NCBI RefSeq assembly: GCF_933775445.1
Contig: NC_065873.1
Location: 1,922,001-1,986,000 of the forward strand
DNA: 64,000 bases
Direction: 5' to 3'
Origin: Argentina anserina
Lineage: Eukaryota > Streptophyta > Magnoliopsida > Rosales > Rosaceae
The notes under the pieces are model-generated. The model had not been told where the DNA came from. It saw nothing but the letters and a program-made list of their open reading frames with translations, and ran no database searches. Both the position numbers and the translations under genes were made by a program. Of the stretch, positions 61,378-64,000 are shown piece by piece. The stretch's first letter is position 1. Each line of letters begins with the position of its first letter.

Positions 61378-61640
61378 TAGGGCTTGTCAACGGGCCGGGC
61401 TCGAACCGGGCCTTAATGAATTTAAATAAGTGGCGGACCGGGTATTTTCAAAAATACGAAGATCCAAGCCCGCCACCTAAGGCGGGCCTTGAGAGCTGGG
61501 TCGGGTCGGGCCTTGCGGGCTTTTACGGGCCGGGCCATACGGACTTGTATTATAAAAATAATATAATACTCTAATTTAAGGGTTCGAAACAATAAAATAA
61601 TTATTAAAAAATATTTTAAAACAAAAGTCACAAATAAATT
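61378..61640. repeat. GGGCCGGGC-rich end fragment of a hAT-like element
   Basis: The fragment begins TAGGGCTTGTCAACGGGCC and is dense in GGGCC/CGGGCC motifs with AT-rich sequence after 61545. It resembles in character the ends of the hAT-type element at 63120-63728 but has no matching opposite end in the window, so it may be a truncated copy. Confidence 0.45.
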
Positions 61641-61657
61641 CTAGTTTCTTAATATTG

Positions 61658-63119
61658 TCGATCGACACTAATAGATGTGATTGATATATATATTTAGAGA
61701 CCGTGTAAAAATTTCATCCAATTCGGACCACGTTTAACCGTCAGAATTTTCGGTCAACAAAAAAAAAGGCGTTTTCACATAATAAAACTTCATTGACCGG
61801 GGCTTTGCCAAATGGTTTTCTCGTTGCGACCACGCACGATCGGTGACAAAAATTAGGTGATTTCAAATATGTAAACAAATTTCCGCATTCGCATCTTGGT
61901 AATTGGTCCCCCCTTATGGCATATTAGTGTTTTTTTGGTTTACCGGAAATTCCGACGGTTAAACAAGGTCTAAATTGGATGAAATTTTAAAATGATCATT
62001 AAATATATATATTGATCACATTGGATGGTGTCGATCAATTCCGAGAAGTTTCCTTCATATAGCTGCTTCATAATGTGATAGTTTTATTATAAATCTAGTA
62101 TAAATGTTATAATACATTAGTGGACACTTCGGCGATCGACAACTCTAATTCAAAATATGGTCGATCGACACGAATAGATGTGATTGGTATATATATTTAG
62201 GAAACCCGTAAAAATTTGGTCCGTTTTAGACATAATTTGACCGTTCGTACCAACGGTCAACTAAAAAAGAGGCGTTTTGATATATTTAAACCCCATTGAC
62301 CGGGGTTTTGCCAAATAGATTTCTTCAGTTCGACCGCGCACGATAGGTAACAAAAATTAGGTGATTTTCATATATGCAAACGGCTTTCGACATTCACATA
62401 TTTGTAATAGGTCCTCCCTTATGGCATATTAGTGGTGTTTTCGATTTACCGAAAATTCCAACGGTTAAACGAAGTCCGAATTAGATGAAATTTTTACAGG
62501 GTCACTAAGTATATATACCAATCACATCGGCTAGTGTCGATAGATTCTGATAAGTTTTCTTCATATAGTCACTTCATGATGTGTTAGTTTTAGTATAAAC
62601 CTAATATAAAGGTTATAATACATTAGTGGACACTTCGGCGATCGACAACTCCAATTCAAAAAATGGTCGATCGACACTAGTAGATGTGATCGGTATATAT
62701 ATTTAGGGAACCCGTAAAAATTTCGTCCGTTTTGGACATGGTTTGACCGTTCCTACCAACGGTCAACTAAAAAAGAAACGTTTTGACATATTTAAACCTC
62801 ATTGACCGGGGTTTTGCCAAATAGATTTCTTCAGTTCGACCGCGCACGACAGGTAACAAAAATTATGTGATTTCCTTATATGCAAACGGCTTTCGGCATT
62901 CGCATATTTGTAATAGGTCCTCCCTTAGGGCATATTACTGGTGTTTTCGATTTACCGAAAATTCCGACGGTTAAACGAAGTCCGAATTGGATGAAATTTT
63001 TACAGGGTCACTAAATATATATACCAATCACATCGGCTAGTGTCGATCGATTCCAATAAGTTTCCTTCATATAGTCGCTTCATAATGTGATAGTTTTAGT
63101 ATATCATAATGTTCTCGAT
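61658..63119 (+). repeat. Tandem repeat of a ~505-bp unit with internal inverted arms
   Basis: Nearly three units begin with TCGATCGACAC at 61658, 62161 and 62667, giving spacings of 503 and 506 bp. Shared landmarks are TTGACCGGGG, TTTGCCAAAT, GCATATTAGTG and GATGAAATTTT. Within each unit the two outer parts are inverted copies: a TCATCCAATTC/AACCGTC side matches a GACGGTTAAAC/TGGATGAAATT side, so each unit can fold on itself. The third unit is cut by the hAT element at 63120. No coding region. Confidence 0.85.
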
Positions 63120-63728
63120 TAAAGGTAACAAACAGACCGGTCTGACCCATTTTAAGCGGGCCATAACCCTGCCGCACTTGGGTTAGTCAATTTGCTTAAA
63201 TACTAAACCCAGATTGGCCCAAGCCATGTCGTGCTGGGCTCGGGCCCGTGCCGGGTTAAAAAGCGGGCCAACACGGCCCTTTAGTATTATAAAACACAAT
63301 TAACATATAAAAAATCGTGTAATTAGAATATTTGTTTTATATAACTATTTATAATATTAAAATAAATAAAATACTACGACACATTTAATAATCTTTTTTT
63401 AAAATGTTACATATGTTAAAACAATGACTTTTTAATCATTACTTTGATGATATATGTGAAAAAATGTAGTTAAAATGATAAAAAGATTTTGATTTAAAAT
63501 GTCTAATATTCAATTCTAATTTTTATAATTGTTTAAATATTTATATAAATAATGTGTTTAAAAACAGGCCGGTCTATGAATTTATCGTACTCGGACCGTG
63601 CGGGGCTCAAAATAGACTTGGGTCGGGCCTGACCCATGAGCTAAAATATTTAGGCACAGTACGACCCATTAAAATAACGGGCTTAGGCCGTGCCAGTCTA
63701 AGAATTTTTGGCCCACTTACCACCTCTA
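63120..63728. mobile_element. hAT-type non-autonomous element with 8-bp TSD
   Basis: The left end TAAAGGTAACAAACAGACCGG and right end GGCCCACTTACCACCTCTA are imperfect inverted repeats. TTCTCGAT flanks both sides exactly (63112-63119 and 63729-63736), the 8-bp duplication typical of hAT transposons. The 609-bp interior is AT-rich, with GGGCC-rich sub-terminal parts and no transposase. Confidence 0.85.
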
Positions 63729-63736
63729 TTCTCGAT

Positions 63737-64000
63737 ATTGTAATTCATTCTCACGTTGACAACATGACATGAGTGCAACTGAGCAATGCTTTGTGAATGC
63801 TATGAGTTACTTGTGAAAACACATTTACTAAGCACGTTTACTTACTCATAATAGATTTTATCAAGAATATGTGCTTAGATGAATGAGTCACATAATGGAG
63901 TTAGTATAGAGATTTTGAATTCCATCAATTGTTTACTTACCGTTAGGAATTAGAATTAGGAATTAAATTAATTCCAGTTTGATTACTAAAATAACCCTAA
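63737..64000. other. AT-rich end of window
   Basis: No gene is seen. Short GGAATTAGAATTAGG-type repeats lie near 63945. Confidence 0.4.

Overview
This is a eudicot plant nuclear window: AT-rich, with short canonical GT-AG introns, plant-specific gene families (SCPL, SOFL, MRS2/MGT, F-box/FBD, MATH coiled-coil, IDM1-like PHD/GNAT) and a dense load of plant transposons. The gene set would suit a rosid such as Rosaceae, but that is only an impression; no gene here fixes the species.

Left part (1-33.6 kb): a tandem serine-carboxypeptidase-like (SCPL) locus. Copy 1 enters the window as its last seven exons (60-1282). Copy 2 is a wrecked pseudogene (7809-10264 and 25517-25946). It lost its 5' exons, has frameshifts and a 17-bp duplication, carries a solo-LTR-like insert in one exon, and was split by a 15.25-kb Ty3/gypsy Tat/Ogre-type retrotransposon (10265-25516). 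That element has both LTRs and a TCATG target duplication, and it landed in the codons of the catalytic Asp motif. Copy 3 (30518-33637) is intact: 14 exons, 484 aa, Ser-Asp-His triad present. A frameshifted F-box/FBD gene sits between copies 2 and 3. Upstream of copy 2 lies a CACTA-ended, almost wholly palindromic foldback element (4204-7755) which itself carries a nested 1.8-kb insertion. The Tat/Ogre element also carries host-gene-like fragments in its long 3' region, notably a U1-type zinc-finger gene piece.

Middle part (35-50 kb): ordinary single genes. These are an MRS2/CorA magnesium transporter (35384-37637), a small chloroplast/thylakoid-lumen protein (38491-39082), a SOB-FIVE-LIKE gene on the minus strand (42360-43131) and a 2-oxoglutarate/Fe(II) dioxygenase (48138-49755), with long gene-free stretches between them.

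Right part (50-59 kb, minus strand): the most unusual region. It is a tandem array in which IDM1-type PHD-finger/GNAT acyltransferase exons alternate with MATH/TRAF-domain exons. Splice phases mostly match across the unit boundaries, and one large exon (53703-54881) encodes both the end of a MATH domain and the start of the PHD protein. The array ends in a MATH coiled-coil tail. Every unit carries at least one frameshift, so this looks like a decaying chimeric array, unless some of the indels are assembly errors.

Far right (59.4-64 kb): repeats only. About three copies of a ~505-bp unit with internal inverted arms (61658-63119) are followed by a 609-bp hAT-type element with an 8-bp target duplication (63120-63728).
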